From Devosia nitrariae (GTDB taxonomy: Bacteria; Pseudomonadota; Alphaproteobacteria; Rhizobiales; Devosiaceae): a stretch of 64,000 nucleotides of DNA. A model generated the notes under the pieces. It saw only the letters and a list, made by a program, of their open reading frames with translations. It was not told where the DNA came from and ran no database searches. Each line of letters starts with the position of its first letter. The stretch's first letter is position 1. The stretch covers positions 186,001 to 250,000 of the forward strand of contig NZ_BSNS01000002.1 of assembly GCF_030160115.1 (NCBI RefSeq), written 5' to 3'. Position numbers and translations under genes: made by a program. Positions 45,506-54,326 of this stretch are shown in pieces.

Positions 45506-46807
45506 TCAAGCAACGTTCGGGGCCGCGCGTTTGCCAAGGCCCAGCAGCTTGGGTTTGTAGAGCTCAGCGCGGTTGCGGCCGGCACGCTTGGCAAAGTACA
45601 AAGCCATGTCGGCGTGCGACTGGAGCTGCTCGGAGGTCATCCGCTCGGCGTCATCGGGCTCGACGGCAACCCCGATGCTTATGGTGACGACCGGAGCCAC
45701 CCGCGAGCCGGGGTTGGGAATGGCGGCTGCTTCGACATTCTTGCGAATGCGCTCGGCCACCTCCAGCGCCCCCCTTTCCGTTGCCTCGGGCAGGACCACG
45801 AGGAATTCTTCGCCGCCATATCGCGCCACATAGTCAGCCCGTCTAACGCGGCTGGCGATGATGCGGGCGACCTCGACAAGACAACGGTCTCCTTCCGCAT
45901 GCCCTCGACGGTCGTTCAGCCGCTTGAATTCGTCGATATCACACATGAGCATCGCGACGCTGGCGGACCGATGCTCGGAAGTGTTCCAAAGGGCGTCGAG
46001 CATTTGCGTCATCCACCGGCGATTGGCCACGCCCGTCAGCGGATCGATTCTGGCAAGCTCCTCCAATTGCCCGTTGGCTTCCTCGAGTTCGGCGAGGCGC
46101 CGACGGTCGCGTAGTTCGAGGAGGAAAGCTTTGTGAGCCAGGATCGTCATGGTTCGCCGGGCGACGACCGTGGCGCTGACGCCGCTGGCAAAGAACAGGA
46201 ATGCCGAGAGCGTGCTCAGCACCTCCACCCGCGGGTTCTGCAACATGAAGAGGAGATAGAGTCCGAGCGCCATGACCGCGATGCTCAGCGTTTGCCACTG
46301 GGGTACGCTGAAGATGGTGATCCCGGCGATGGCAACGAACACCATCACGTTGAGGTAGCGCTCGTGCCATTCGCCACCGGCAGCGATGCCGGTCAGGCTA
46401 ACGGCGAGGAGGATGATGAACATGCCGATCATCAGCGACGAACTGAGGATGAGGTCGGAACGCTGCTTGCGCCAGATAAGGGCGACAGCGAGAGCTGCCG
46501 GCGCGATCACGGCCCCCGGCGCCAGCATCGCCAAGGCAGCGGATCTTGGAAGCAGGAACATGTTGATAGTAAGCGTCAGGATGTCCAGAACGACAACCCA
46601 AACCATCCAGGAGCGGACGATCTTGGCGGTTTGACGCCACGAACGGTCCCGAAAAGCCTCAGCGAGCCGGCCCTTGAGGCGGACGTCGCGCGTGCGCCCG
46701 GACAGCAGGCGCTCGGCTTCCGCCATGATCTCCGGATCGCGCATGTAGTGATCGAGGCGCGCGGTTCCGGTCGACAGCGGGTGAGATGCGTCCTGCCGGT
46801 CAGTCAT
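45506..46807 (-). CDS. Membrane-bound diguanylate cyclase
   Basis: The 433-aa protein has a cytoplasmic N-terminus, about six spans (VWVVVLDILTLTINMFLL, VIAPAALAVALIW, LMIGMFIILLAVSLTGIA and others) and a C-terminal GGDEF domain: DPLTGVANRRW, LMCDIDEFKRLND and the active loop RYGGEEFLVVLP. An RxxD inhibitory site (RRAD) lies five residues before GGEEF. The enzyme should be active and product-inhibited, making c-di-GMP. The input is unknown. Confidence 0.93.
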   Translation of the reverse strand: MTDRQDASHPLSTGTARLDHYMRDPEIMAEAERLLSGRTRDVRLKGRLAEAFRDRSWRQTAKIVRSWMVWVVVLDILTLTINMFLLPRSAALAMLAPGAVIAPAALAVALIWRKQRSDLILSSSLMIGMFIILLAVSLTGIAAGGEWHERYLNVMVFVAIAGITIFSVPQWQTLSIAVMALGLYLLFMLQNPRVEVLSTLSAFLFFASGVSATVVARRTMTILAHKAFLLELRDRRRLAELEEANGQLEELARIDPLTGVANRRWMTQMLDALWNTSEHRSASVAMLMCDIDEFKRLNDRRGHAEGDRCLVEVARIIASRVRRADYVARYGGEEFLVVLPEATERGALEVAERIRKNVEAAAIPNPGSRVAPVVTISIGVAVEPDDAERMTSEQLQSHADMALYFAKRAGRNRAELYKPKLLGLGKRAAPNVA

Positions 46808-47113
46808 CGGTCTCGTCCGGTCATCAGGTCAGACCTCACCGATCCACACCCTATCGTGATGCCGGCGGTAACGAAGACCATGCCATCGCAGCGGCAAAAT
46901 CGAACGTTTGCGCCATGTCGCGCTAAACCGATGCGTCTGCCTGCATTCTGCATGCCGGAATTTCTCTCCTCTCGTGAAAACTATGGGCTGCAAATCCTAC
47001 CGAGAGCTAAAAGCGGCCGATCACAAACGGGGCAAATCGCACATGCCAAGGGGCGTCGTGCGCTGGGCCCTATGGGCGCGATACTGAACCTCGATCAGCC
47101 AGGAGGCACTGTC
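46808..47113. other. Intergenic region without a supported gene
   Basis: This 306-bp gap between divergent genes shows no convincing ORF. The AGGAGG site of the next gene lies at its right end (47101-47106). Nothing else stands out. Confidence 0.5.
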
Positions 47114-47647
47114 ATGGATCGATTTGTGGTGATTTCGGGATGCTCGGGCGGAGGCAAGTCGACCCTGCTCGACGAGCTTGGCCGCCGTGGTCATGCGATC
47201 GTCGAAGAACCGGGGCGGCGCATCGTCGCCGAGGAACTGCAACGTGGCGGTACCGCCCTGCCCTGGCTCGATGCCACGGCATTCGCCCGCCGGCTCATCG
47301 ACCTGTCGTTGTCCGATCGCGCTGCGGCCGAAGACCTGCCGGGCTGGGTGTTCTTCGACAGGGGTCTGATCGATGCGGCCGCCGGTCTTGCGCATCTAAC
47401 CGGAGAACCGGCGCTCGATGCCTTCAGGTCGTCGCACCGGAACAACAGGCTGGTGTTCCTGACGCCACCCTGGCCGGAAATCTACGTGACCGACAACGAA
47501 CGGCGGCATGGTTTATCGGATGCCGTTGCCGAGTACGAGCGGCTGACTGCCGTCTACCCCTCGATCGGCTACGACATCCGGTTCCTGCCGAAGGTATCTG
47601 TCGCGGAACGAGCCGACTTCGTGCTGTCCGAGCTCACCCGCAGCTAG
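47114..47647 (+). CDS. AAA-type P-loop ATPase, AAA_28-like
   Basis: The 177-aa protein starts MDRFVVISGCSGGGKSTLLDE with Walker A GCSGGGKST, followed by IVEEPGRRIVAEEL and WVFFDRGLIDAA (Walker B-like). This fits the PF13521-type predicted ATPase/kinase family with nucleotide-kinase fold. ATG 47114 is preceded by a perfect AGGAGG. Its last 4 bp overlap the convergent LysR gene. Substrate unknown. Confidence 0.85.
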   Translation: MDRFVVISGCSGGGKSTLLDELGRRGHAIVEEPGRRIVAEELQRGGTALPWLDATAFARRLIDLSLSDRAAAEDLPGWVFFDRGLIDAAAGLAHLTGEPALDAFRSSHRNNRLVFLTPPWPEIYVTDNERRHGLSDAVAEYERLTAVYPSIGYDIRFLPKVSVAERADFVLSELTRS

Positions 47648-48549
47648 GCGTACCCGCCTTCATTCCCGGAAAGCCGCTCGACGAGAAAGGTGATCACCGC
47701 CTTGACCGAGGGCAGCTGGCCGCGCCGGTGAGGCGTAAGGATCGTGGTCGTCACCCTGCCGGCAGTCCAGCCGGGCAGCACGCGTTCGAGCGATCCGTCG
47801 GCGATATAGCCCCTGGCGAAGCGCGAGGGCAGCGGCACGATGCCGAGGCCCCGGCGTGTCGCCGAGAGCAGCACCACGGACTCATTGGCATAGAACACCG
47901 GGCGCGGGCGCGCCGAGGCCACCTCGCCATGGGCGGCGATCAGCTCCCAGGCGGCACCCGGCTGGTGCATCAACAGGCCGTCGTGGTCAGCAAGATCGGC
48001 CGGCGAGCGCGGCTTGCCGCGTTCGGATAGATAGGCGGGAGACGCCACCAACACGATCTCGTCGGTTGCAAGCTTGCGTTGGATGAGATCGGAATCGGGG
48101 AGCGGCGAAAAATGGGCACGGATCGCGATGTCGTACCCCTCCTGCACCAGGTCGACGAAGCGGTCGGTCGCGTCGAGGAGGATCTCGAGCTTCGGATAGG
48201 CGCGCGCGAGGTCCGGCAAGGCTTCGGCGAGCTGTAGCTGGGCCGTCGGCACCGAGCAGGTCATACGCACCGGTCCGCTCGGCTCGGCCTGCCGGCCGCG
48301 CACGACCTCCTCGGCAGCCTCGGCCTCGATCAGCATCGCCGAGGCATGGCGATAGAAATCCTGCCCCATGTCGGTGACGATGAAGCGGCGTGACGTGCGG
48401 TGGATGAGCTGCGCCCCGAGACTCTTTTCGAGCTCGGCGACGCGCTTGCTTAGCGTCGATTTGGGCTGGCCCAGCGCGCGAGCGGCAGCCGCGAAGCCGC
48501 GGTGGTCGATCACCTGCACGAACAGCGCCAGGTCGTTGAGATTGAGCAT
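47644..48549 (-). CDS. LysR-family transcriptional regulator
   Basis: The 301-aa protein starts at MLNLNDLALFVQVIDHRGFA (ATG 48549, six bases after AAGGA), with helix-turn-helix AAARALGQPKSTLSKRVAELE and a ligand domain. It is divergent from an SDR gene 108 bp away, the usual layout for control of the neighbour. The open frame continues to 49434 across the SDR gene and is not coding there. Confidence 0.92.
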   Translation of the reverse strand: MLNLNDLALFVQVIDHRGFAAAARALGQPKSTLSKRVAELEKSLGAQLIHRTSRRFIVTDMGQDFYRHASAMLIEAEAAEEVVRGRQAEPSGPVRMTCSVPTAQLQLAEALPDLARAYPKLEILLDATDRFVDLVQEGYDIAIRAHFSPLPDSDLIQRKLATDEIVLVASPAYLSERGKPRSPADLADHDGLLMHQPGAAWELIAAHGEVASARPRPVFYANESVVLLSATRRGLGIVPLPSRFARGYIADGSLERVLPGWTAGRVTTTILTPHRRGQLPSVKAVITFLVERLSGNEGGYA

Positions 48550-48657
48550 CGACATTCCTTCGTCCACAGATATGGACTTATGATCCCTAAATAGCCCACT
48601 ACAGCCGCACCGTCCACGCACACATCTCTCCTTCCAGGCAGGCCAGGGAGAAGTGCA

Positions 48658-49425
48658 ATGCAAAAGGACTATACGGGGACCACCACCGTGATCGTGGGCG
48701 GCACGCACGGCATGGGACTGGCGACGGCAAGAATGCTGGCCGACGGCGGCGGCCGGGTGTTGGTGGCAGGACGCAATTCCGCCAATGTGGCGGCCGCCAA
48801 CCGTGCGCTCTCGCCCAATGGCGAGGCCATGGTTTCGGACGTGGCGGCGCGCGCCGATGTCGAGACGCTGGCCAAATACGCCGAGGCACGGCTCCGTAGC
48901 CTCGACTTCCTCTTCGTCAATGTGGGCGTTTCCGAGCTGGCTCCCCTCGCCGAGATCACCGAAGAGACCTACGATCGGCATTTTTCCGTCAATACGCGCG
49001 GCGCTTTCTTTGCCATGCAGCAACTCTCCCCGCTTATCCGTGACGGTGGTTCGATCGTCGTCACCTCGTCGGTCGCCGACGAGGGCGGGCACCCGGGCAT
49101 GGGAATCTATAGTGCGAGCAAGGCGGCATTGGTGTCGCTGGCCTCGAGCTTTGCGGCCGAGCTCCTGCCCCGCGGCATCCGCGTCAACACCATCAGTCCC
49201 GGCTTCATCAGGACGCCGACGCACGGGGTTGCCGGGTTGACCGACGCCGAGCGCGCCGAGTTCGAGGCTATCGGCAACCAGACGACGCCGATGGGCCGTA
49301 ACGGCACCGCCGAGGAAGTTGCCCGCGCAGTGCTGTTCCTCGCGTTCGAGGCCACCTTCACCACCGGCGCCAAGCTCGCCATCGATGGTGGCCTCGGCCA
49401 AAAGATCACGGCGCCGCTGGCCTGA
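48658..49425 (+). CDS. SDR-family oxidoreductase
   Basis: This 255-aa classical SDR has the cofactor motif [19 protein letters not shown] at the NNAG position, catalytic Ser in VVTSSVA and Y-SAS-K in [10 protein letters not shown]. The C-terminus ([14 protein letters not shown]) is typical. It is followed 23 bp later by an imine-reductase-like gene, so both probably form one unit controlled by the divergent LysR. Confidence 0.92.
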   Translation: MQKDYTGTTTVIVGGTHGMGLATARMLADGGGRVLVAGRNSANVAAANRALSPNGEAMVSDVAARADVETLAKYAEARLRSLDFLFVNVGVSELAPLAEITEETYDRHFSVNTRGAFFAMQQLSPLIRDGGSIVVTSSVADEGGHPGMGIYSASKAALVSLASSFAAELLPRGIRVNTISPGFIRTPTHGVAGLTDAERAEFEAIGNQTTPMGRNGTAEEVARAVLFLAFEATFTTGAKLAIDGGLGQKITAPLA

Positions 49426-49448
49426 GCCCACCAATAAGGAAAGTCGAG

Positions 49449-50339
49449 ATGACCACCATCAGCGTCCTGGGCCTTGGCGCCATGGGCTCCGCCCTCGCCG
49501 GCGCCCTCATCAAGGCAGGCCATACCGTCACCGTCTGGAACCGCACACAAAGCAGGGTCCAGCCCCTCATGACACTCGGCGCGCGCGGCGCGGCGACGCC
49601 TGGTGAGGCGGTCGCGGCGAGCGAGCTTGTCGTCGTCTGCCTGCTCGACTATGCGAGCGTCGAGGCGGTGCTGGCAGGCGCAGAGAAGGCACTTTCGGGC
49701 CGCGTCGTCGCCAATTTGACCACCGGCACGCCTAAGCAGGCGCGTTCCCTTGCCACCTGGGTAGAGGCACAGGAGGCTACCTATGTCGACGGTGGCATCA
49801 TGGCGGTGCCGCCGATGATCGGAACGCCTCAATCCTTCATTTTCTATAGCGGCAGCGAGCCGGCCTTCGAGCGGCACAAGGCAGCGTTCGAACTTTTTGG
49901 GGACGCGTTCTTCGTTGGCCCCGACGCGGGTCTCGCCCCGCTCAACGACATCGCGCTCCTTGGCATTCTCGACGGGCTCCTTTCGGGATATTTGCATGCC
50001 GCAGCCCTCATTCGCGCAAGTGGCGGATCAGCAGAGGCTTTCACGCCGCTCGCTGTGCGTTGGGCGGGATCCATGGCAAGCCTGTTTCCCGACCTTGCCC
50101 GGCAGATCGACCGGGGCGACTACCGCGCCGAGGGCGGCTCGAATCTTGCCATGCAGGCCGCCGCCATGGACCAGATGGTCGAAGCTGCCCGAGACGAGGG
50201 TGTCGATCCTATCTTCATCGAGCCGATGCGCACCCTGATACACCGGCGAGTGACCGACGGTTTCGGTACCGACGACAGCGCCGGAGTGATCGAGCTCTTG
50301 TTCCTCAACGGGCGAGGGAAGCGCAATACGGCCGCCTAG
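49449..50339 (+). CDS. NAD(P)-dependent dehydrogenase of the 6PGDH/imine reductase family
   Basis: The 296-aa protein starts with a Rossmann fold (SVLGLGAMGSALAGALIKAGHTVTVWNRT in part) and has NLTTGTPKQAR, YVDGGIMAVPPMIGTP and a C-terminal helical domain. These are features of the beta-hydroxyacid dehydrogenase superfamily, imine-reductase-like branch (NADPH-specific WNRT). The usual catalytic Lys of the hydroxyacid enzymes is not conserved: the region reads LNDIALLGILDG. Substrate unknown. Confidence 0.85.
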   Translation: MTTISVLGLGAMGSALAGALIKAGHTVTVWNRTQSRVQPLMTLGARGAATPGEAVAASELVVVCLLDYASVEAVLAGAEKALSGRVVANLTTGTPKQARSLATWVEAQEATYVDGGIMAVPPMIGTPQSFIFYSGSEPAFERHKAAFELFGDAFFVGPDAGLAPLNDIALLGILDGLLSGYLHAAALIRASGGSAEAFTPLAVRWAGSMASLFPDLARQIDRGDYRAEGGSNLAMQAAAMDQMVEAARDEGVDPIFIEPMRTLIHRRVTDGFGTDDSAGVIELLFLNGRGKRNTAA

Positions 50340-51469
50340 TCCAGCGTCTGGCGATACCGCAACATGGCGATGAGCGTGATCGCCACAAGGATGATTGTCA
50401 GCGCCCAGAACTCGACTGTAACGTCCGCGACCCCGGCACCCTTCAGCATCACCTTGCGCACGAGGCGGATGAAATGAGTTGCGGGCACAGCAGTGCCGAG
50501 CGCCTGGGCCCAGCCGGGCATGCCGGCGAACGGGAACATGAAGCCCGACAGCAGGATCGAGGGCAGGATGGTGAAGAACGACAGCTGCATGGCCTGCATC
50601 TGGTTGCGCGCTGCCGTCGAGATGAGGAAGCCAAGGGCCAGGTTGTCGAGGATGAAGAGGTTGAAGCCGATGAAGAAGGCGAGGTACGCGCCTTCGAACG
50701 GCACGGCAAAGAGGATGGCGGCGGCGGTGACGAAAACGAAGGTCTGCACATAGCCGACCAGGACGTATGGCAGGATCTTGCCCAGCATCACCTCGAAGGG
50801 CCTGACCGGGGTCGAGATCAGCATCTCCATGGTGCCGCGCTCGGTCTCCTTGACGATGGCGACAGCGGTGATCATCACCATGGTCATCGACAGGATAATG
50901 GCCAGCAGTCCCGGCACGATGTTGGTCGAGGTGCGTCCCTCGGGGTTGTACTGGCGATGGATGATGACGGAAAACGGCGGCGCACCGCCGGCCTGCGCGG
51001 CGAGCGGGCCGGTCAGGGTCTGGGCGATCGCGCCCTGGACGATGCCGTTCATGGCGGCCGCGGCGCCGCTGATGGCCGAGGGATCGGAGGCATCGGCGGC
51101 AATGAGGATCTCGGGGCTGAGACCGCGCACCACGTCGCGCTCGAAATCATCAGGAATGACGACGACGAAACTCGCGTCGCCGCGCCGCAACGCCGTTTCC
51201 CCTTCGGCCGAGCCATGGACGGTGCCACTGAAGTCGAAATAGGTCGAAGTGGCCATGCCGGCCAGCGTCGCACGCACCAGCGGTCCGTCGTCCTTCACCT
51301 CGACGAGGGTCGGCAGATGGCGAGGATCGGAGTTGATGGCATAGCCGAAGAGGAGCAACTGTATGATCGGCAGGCCGATCATCATGGCGAACGTGATGCG
51401 GTCGCGCCGCATCTGAATGAACTCCTTGACGAGGACGGCGAGGAACCGCGAGGGCGAGAAGTTCCGCAT
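50336..51469 (-). CDS. ABC-2 type exporter permease (YhhJ/YbhR-like)
   Basis: The 377-aa permease has an N-terminal span (FAMMIGLPIIQLLLFGYAI), a large extracellular domain and five C-terminal spans, with the family's KETERGTMEMLISTPVRPFEVMLGKILPY in part and SGFMFPFAGMPGWAQ. It is the last gene of a TetR - HlyD - ATPase - permease operon. The start is at ATG 51469 or the adjacent 51472, with GGAGAGG upstream. A 19-bp tandem repeat lies directly before it. Confidence 0.9.
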   Translation of the reverse strand: MRNFSPSRFLAVLVKEFIQMRRDRITFAMMIGLPIIQLLLFGYAINSDPRHLPTLVEVKDDGPLVRATLAGMATSTYFDFSGTVHGSAEGETALRRGDASFVVVIPDDFERDVVRGLSPEILIAADASDPSAISGAAAAMNGIVQGAIAQTLTGPLAAQAGGAPPFSVIIHRQYNPEGRTSTNIVPGLLAIILSMTMVMITAVAIVKETERGTMEMLISTPVRPFEVMLGKILPYVLVGYVQTFVFVTAAAILFAVPFEGAYLAFFIGFNLFILDNLALGFLISTAARNQMQAMQLSFFTILPSILLSGFMFPFAGMPGWAQALGTAVPATHFIRLVRKVMLKGAGVADVTVEFWALTIILVAITLIAMLRYRQTLD

Positions 51470-51493
51470 CATGCCTCTCCCCCTCTCCATTGT

Positions 51494-51531
51494 CCCTTCC
51501 CCCTCCCCATCACCCTTCCCCCTCCCCATCA
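51494..51531. repeat. 19-bp tandem repeat, two copies
   Basis: CCCTTCCCCCTCCCCATCA occurs twice in direct succession (51494-51512, 51513-51531), followed by a partial third. It fills the spacer between the exporter ATPase and permease genes, and the ATPase stop codon (51529-51531) lies in the second unit. Pyrimidine-rich on the plus strand, purine-rich on the transcript. Confidence 0.85.
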
Positions 51532-52494
51532 CCCCTCCCCCGCTGCACCGCCGGCGAAGTTGTCGCGCGCGCCGGCCATCAGGTAGATGAAGGCCTCCTC
51601 GAGACCCGCAACCTGCAGGGTCCAGCGGTGCGTGCCCTCGGCATCGAGCGTCTTCACGGTCTCTTCCAGCGCAGCCTCATCGGTGCCCGAAACGTGGAGT
51701 GAGGCACCGAACCGCGCCACCTGCTCGACGCCCGGCAAGGTCTTGAGGCGCGTCTCGAGCGCGGCGAGATCGGGACCTTCCGCACGCCAGGTGGTCAAGC
51801 CGACCATCGCGGGAATCTGCGCCGAGGGCCCATCGATAAGCTTCTTGCCGTAGGCGATGTAGGTGATGAAATCACACTGGATCGCCTCGTCCATATAGTG
51901 GGTCGAGACCAGGACGGTCACACCCTCTTTGGAGAGGCGCCGGATCTCGTCCCAGAAGTCGCGGCGGGCCTTGGGGTCGACGCCTGCCGTCGGCTCGTCG
52001 AGCATCAGAAGCTTGGGATCGTGGATGAGGCAGGCGGCGAGCGCCAGGCGCTGCTTCCATCCGCCTGAAAGCGTGCCGGCGAGCTGGTGCGATCGGTTGG
52101 CGAGCCCGAGGTTCTCGAGCGCGTCGTCCACCCGACGCCTGCGGTCCTTCACCTGGTACATGCGGGCGACGAAATCGAGGTTCTCGCGGATGGAAAGGTC
52201 CTCGTAGAGCGAGAACTTCTGCGTCATATAGCCGACCTCTTCCTTGATGCGGCTGGCCTCGCGCCGTACGTCGAGGCCGAGGACCCGGCCTTCGCCTTCG
52301 TCGGGCGTCAGCAGGCCGCAGATGAGGCGGATGGTGGTCGTCTTGCCCGAGCCGTTGGGGCCGAGGAACCCGTAGATGGCTCCCCTCTCGACGCGGATGT
52401 CGAAATGGTCGACAACCCGCTTGTCGCCGAAAGACTTGGTCAAGCCGCTGACATCGATGACAGCTTCGGCACCATTGCCCATGGTCGTGCTCAT
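51529..52494 (-). CDS. ABC exporter ATP-binding subunit (YbhF/YhiH-like)
   Basis: The 321-aa ATPase has Walker A GPNGSGKTTT (~residue 47), signature TLSGGWKQRLALAACL, Walker [13 protein letters not shown] and switch STHYMDEA. ATG 52494 overlaps the HlyD gene by 4 bp. It drives export of an unknown substrate, with the HlyD protein bridging the periplasm. Similar TetR-linked operons export drugs or dyes. Confidence 0.92.
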   Translation of the reverse strand: MSTTMGNGAEAVIDVSGLTKSFGDKRVVDHFDIRVERGAIYGFLGPNGSGKTTTIRLICGLLTPDEGEGRVLGLDVRREASRIKEEVGYMTQKFSLYEDLSIRENLDFVARMYQVKDRRRRVDDALENLGLANRSHQLAGTLSGGWKQRLALAACLIHDPKLLMLDEPTAGVDPKARRDFWDEIRRLSKEGVTVLVSTHYMDEAIQCDFITYIAYGKKLIDGPSAQIPAMVGLTTWRAEGPDLAALETRLKTLPGVEQVARFGASLHVSGTDEAALEETVKTLDAEGTHRWTLQVAGLEEAFIYLMAGARDNFAGGAAGEG

Positions 52495-53441
52495 GGCAGG
52501 AGCCTGACGGTCACCGGCTGGCCAGGCAGCAGGTTGACCGGGTCGGCAACGACCGCCTCGGCCATGAACACCATGCGGCTGCGCTCCTCGCGCGAATAGA
52601 TGACCGGCGGCGTCGTCTGCGGCTCGGCGGCAAGGTAGGTGATATTGCCGGTGATGCCGGTCGGGCATCCGTCGCAGGATATGGCGACGGTTTCGCCACG
52701 CGAGAGCGCCGCGCGCTCGTCCTGGCCGACGAAGAAACGTGCCTTCAGCGAGCTCTCGGGCAGGATCGAGATAACGGGCGTGCCGGCCGCGGCGATCTCG
52801 CCCGTTGCGAAATAGACCTTGTCGACGACGCCGGCGGCGGTTGAGCGCACCACCCGGTCGTCGAGGTCGAGCTCGGCTCTTGCCGCGTCCGCGCGCGCCG
52901 CGGCGAGTTCGGCCTCGGCGGCGACCTGCTGGGCAGAGCGGGCCGGAAGCTCGGCCACCTGCATCTCAGCCTCCAGCTGCATCACCTGCGCCTCGGCGGC
53001 GGCAGCGGCCGCGCGGTCCTGCTCGAGGCGCACCAGCGAGATGGTACCCGCTTCGTAGAGCCGCTCGCTGCGCGCAAGAGTCGAGCGGGCGAGGGCGAGG
53101 TCGCTTCGCGCCTTATCGAGGCTCGCACGGATCACCTCGATCTCTTCGTTGCGGCTGCCGGTCATCAGGTTGGCGAGCGTTGCCTGGGCGGCGGCGACCC
53201 GCGCCCGTGCGGCATCGACCACAGCCTGCTGCTGGCCGCTCGAAAGGGTAAAGAGGACATCGCCCTTGGTAATCTGCTGGCCCTCGTCGACAGGCAGCGA
53301 AGAGATGGTGCCTGAGGTGGTTGCTGCGGCATAGACGTAGTCGGCCTCGAGGTAGCCGGAGAACCCGTCGGCCGGCTCGTTGGCAAGGCCCGGCAAGACA
53401 AAGGTGATAGCCGCCATGATGGCCGCAAGGATCTCGTTCAT
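52491..53441 (-). CDS. HlyD-family periplasmic adaptor
   Basis: The 316-aa protein has an N-terminal signal/anchor (ILAAIMAAITFVLPGLA), a lipoyl-like half (YVYAAATTSGTISSLPVDEGQQITKGDVLFTL in part), a long alpha hairpin with heptads (VDAARARVAAAQATLANL ... RSDLALARSTLARSERLYEAG) and the second half with DGRV-like DDRVVRSTAAGVVDKV. It couples the inner-membrane exporter to an outer-membrane channel. It overlaps the TetR gene by 4 bp. Confidence 0.92.
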   Translation of the reverse strand: MNEILAAIMAAITFVLPGLANEPADGFSGYLEADYVYAAATTSGTISSLPVDEGQQITKGDVLFTLSSGQQQAVVDAARARVAAAQATLANLMTGSRNEEIEVIRASLDKARSDLALARSTLARSERLYEAGTISLVRLEQDRAAAAAAEAQVMQLEAEMQVAELPARSAQQVAAEAELAAARADAARAELDLDDRVVRSTAAGVVDKVYFATGEIAAAGTPVISILPESSLKARFFVGQDERAALSRGETVAISCDGCPTGITGNITYLAAEPQTTPPVIYSREERSRMVFMAEAVVADPVNLLPGQPVTVRLLP

Positions 53442-54076
53442 GACCGCTCCCCCCTGACGCTGAGGCCATCGAAGAGGATGGACAGGTGGTTCTCGACCAG
53501 CCGGTCGAGGGCGAGCCCCCCCTCCGGCTCAATGCCGAAGATTTCCGAGAGCAGCACGTGCAGGATCAGGGGGCCGACAACGGTGCGCAGCGTCAGATCG
53601 GGGTCGTGCGGGCGCAGATACCCCTCTTCCATGCCGCGCTGGAGACGCGCGCGCAGCACCGGGATCATCTTATCGAGCACGTCGCGCCGGTACATCTGCG
53701 CAATATGGGGGAATTGCGCCACCTCGCGGAAGATGAGCCTCGGCACGTTCATCACCTGCGGGTCCGAAAGGCGCGAGACGAGGAAGCGCATCACTGTCGA
53801 GATCGCGATGCGCGGGTTTCCCTGGAAGTGAGTGATCTCGCCGATGGCTCTTTCGGCGATTGGGGTAACCGCGCGCAGCACAATGGCCTCGATCAGCGCT
53901 TCCTTGGACGGGAAATAGAGATAGACGAGTCCTTTGGAGACGCCGGCGCGCTTGGCGACGTCGTCGACCTTGGTCGCGGCAAAGCCGCGTTCCAGAAAGA
54001 GTTCGAGCGCCGCATCGAGCACCTCGTCTGGCCGGGCTTCGGCCCGACGGCGGAATTTGGGCGATTTTTCCGGCAT
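53438..54076 (-). CDS. TetR-family repressor of the exporter operon
   Basis: The 212-aa protein has an N-terminal helix-turn-helix (ALELFLERGFAATKVDDVAKRAGVSKGLVYLYFPSKEALIEA in part) and a C-terminal ligand domain of the CecR/YbiH-like type. It is the first gene of the operon that it presumably represses. A palindrome TGACTG-GT-CAGTCA lies 50 bp upstream at 54126-54139. Confidence 0.92.
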   Translation of the reverse strand: MPEKSPKFRRRAEARPDEVLDAALELFLERGFAATKVDDVAKRAGVSKGLVYLYFPSKEALIEAIVLRAVTPIAERAIGEITHFQGNPRIAISTVMRFLVSRLSDPQVMNVPRLIFREVAQFPHIAQMYRRDVLDKMIPVLRARLQRGMEEGYLRPHDPDLTLRTVVGPLILHVLLSEIFGIEPEGGLALDRLVENHLSILFDGLSVRGERS

Positions 54077-54125
54077 TTGCGTTCCCGTCCGATCAGTCGC
54101 AACGATGGCTGACTTTGTATATAAC

Positions 54126-54139
54126 TGACTGGTCAGTCA
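54126..54139. promoter_or_regulatory. TetR-type operator palindrome
   Basis: TGACTGGTCAGTCA has perfect 6-bp arms around GT and sits in AT-rich promoter-like DNA (TTTGTATATAA just beside it). Position and form fit autoregulation by the TetR protein. Confidence 0.8.
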
Positions 54140-54326
54140 TTTGCAAGGTCGATGTGCACTGCCCCTTTGAGCCCCTTAGGGGAGGGTGGCTTGCGTGGCG
54201 CTCGGGTGGACTGGCTCGTAGGGCAGCCCCAACCCCACCGACACCGGGTTTATGGGCCGCCGCGGTGCCAGAGCCTTGCTCGCTCTGACTAGAATCGGAG
54301 CGCATGCCGCTCTACTGACGGCGGGA

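Noticed and set aside
48550-49434. Upstream extension of the LysR frame
   Set aside because: It is antisense to a complete SDR gene, and the helix-turn-helix starts right after ATG 48549.
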